NCBI GenBank assembly: GCA_016868095.1
Contig: VGHV01000086.1
Coordinates: 1 to 8,539 of the forward strand
Source: Betaproteobacteria bacterium
Lineage (GTDB): Bacteria > Pseudomonadota > Gammaproteobacteria > Burkholderiales > Burkholderiaceae_E
Direction of reading: 5' to 3'
Length of the DNA: 8,539 nt
Shown here in pieces: positions 8,211 to 8,539 of the stretch; position 1 is the first letter of the stretch, and every line of letters begins with the position of its first letter. The notes under the pieces were generated by a model. That model worked only from the letters and a program-made list of their open reading frames with translations, had not been told where the DNA came from and did not search any database. The position numbers and the translations under genes are program-made.

Positions 8211-8539
8211 CTAGAGTTTGCAGTCGTTGGCCAATTGCCGGCCCAATTTCGAATCGAGAAGCATCGATTTTGAGGGAATCTTGATCCAGGTCATGCCGCT
8301 TCGCTGATCCTGGTACCTCACCGCACCGGTGGCGGTATCGACGGCGAAAAGTAAGTGGTCTTTACCTTTGAACTGGACCACGATTGATCCAAAGTCGGGT
8401 GCTATATTTTTAATAATAATTTGTGCACCCTGATGACAACGATACAGTCCGGCTTTAACAGGGTCGGTCCGAGATACCTCATGAACATCGCTTGCCCAGG
8501 CAACCTTGCCCGTGAAGGCGAGGGTGCTTGTCAAGGCAA
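8211..8539 (-). CDS. Exported MliC/PliC-like (C-type lysozyme inhibitor family) protein, 5' end outside window
   Basis: About 109 codons are visible and the frame is open to the window edge; the TTG at 8532-8534 is probably internal. The first visible residues ([16 protein letters not shown]) look like the end of a signal peptide with an AWA-type cleavage site, suggesting a periplasmic protein. The mature part resembles the MliC fold. It has YRCHQG near its start (Cys33 counted from the TTG), alternating beta-strand-like segments, [10 protein letters not shown] (67-76) where the family has a SASGARY-like loop, a WIK segment (83-85) and a near-terminal Cys105. The two cysteines could form the disulphide that clamps the barrel. 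The inhibitory loop serine of characterised members appears replaced by threonine, so activity is uncertain. No lipobox cysteine is seen, but the true N-terminus is missing. It precedes acnA by 17 bases and may share its transcript. Confidence 0.6.
   Translation of the reverse strand, partial: ALTSTLAFTGKVAWASDVHEVSRTDPVKAGLYRCHQGAQIIIKNIAPDFGSIVVQFKGKDHLLFAVDTATGAVRYQDQRSGMTWIKIPSKSMLLDSKLGRQLANDCKL
8413..8439 (-). promoter_or_regulatory. Possible internal sigma-70-like promoter ahead of acnA
   Basis: On the minus strand TTGTCA (8434-8439, five of six matches to the -35 consensus) is followed after 15 bases by TATTAT (8413-8418), or after 18 bases by TATTAA. The patch is clearly richer in A and T than its surroundings and lies inside the MliC-like gene, about 220 bases before the acnA ATG. 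Neither spacing is the optimal 17 bases, and the AT-richness also simply reflects codons for three isoleucines, lysine and asparagine. Treat it as a candidate only. Confidence 0.25.

Overview
The window looks like an ordinary, densely coded stretch of a betaproteobacterial (probably Burkholderiales) chromosome. This is inferred from three things: the gene order pheS-pheT-ihfA-merR followed by a tRNA-Pro gene, the Proteobacteria-restricted IHF alpha subunit, and AcnA and PheS/PheT sequences that read like betaproteobacterial family members. I cannot name a genus. Base composition is moderately GC-rich throughout, with no obvious compositional island, insertion sequence, CRISPR array or phage gene.

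Plus strand, 1-3939. The window opens inside pheS (last 103 codons). Next come complete pheT (phenylalanyl-tRNA synthetase beta chain), ihfA (DNA-bending IHF alpha subunit) and a MerR-type regulator, with gaps of 81, 27 and 11 bases, so they are probably one operon. A short spacer holds an extended -10 promoter for a tRNA-Pro(GGG) gene. Two bases after the tRNA CCA end comes a perfect 22-bp hairpin (3942-3989). It is flanked by A and T runs on both sides and probably terminates transcription from both directions.

Minus strand, 8539-4018. Reading right to left there is a 5'-truncated gene for a small exported protein resembling the MliC/PliC lysozyme inhibitors, then acnA (aconitate hydratase A, 903 aa), then an amidase-signature hydrolase. 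The gaps are 17 and about 30 bases, so these are probably co-transcribed, ending at the shared hairpin.

The plus-strand genes serve translation (PheRS, tRNA-Pro) and nucleoid or transcription control (IHF, MerR). The minus-strand genes are metabolic (TCA-cycle aconitase, an amidase of unknown substrate) plus one envelope protein. I found no convincing new biological system. The points most worth a second look are a three-copy 27-bp in-frame tandem repeat in the MerR gene, the long perfect bidirectional hairpin, the lysozyme-inhibitor-like gene fused by position to acnA, an A-C mismatch in the tRNA T-stem, and an AT-rich promoter-like patch inside the lysozyme-inhibitor-like gene.
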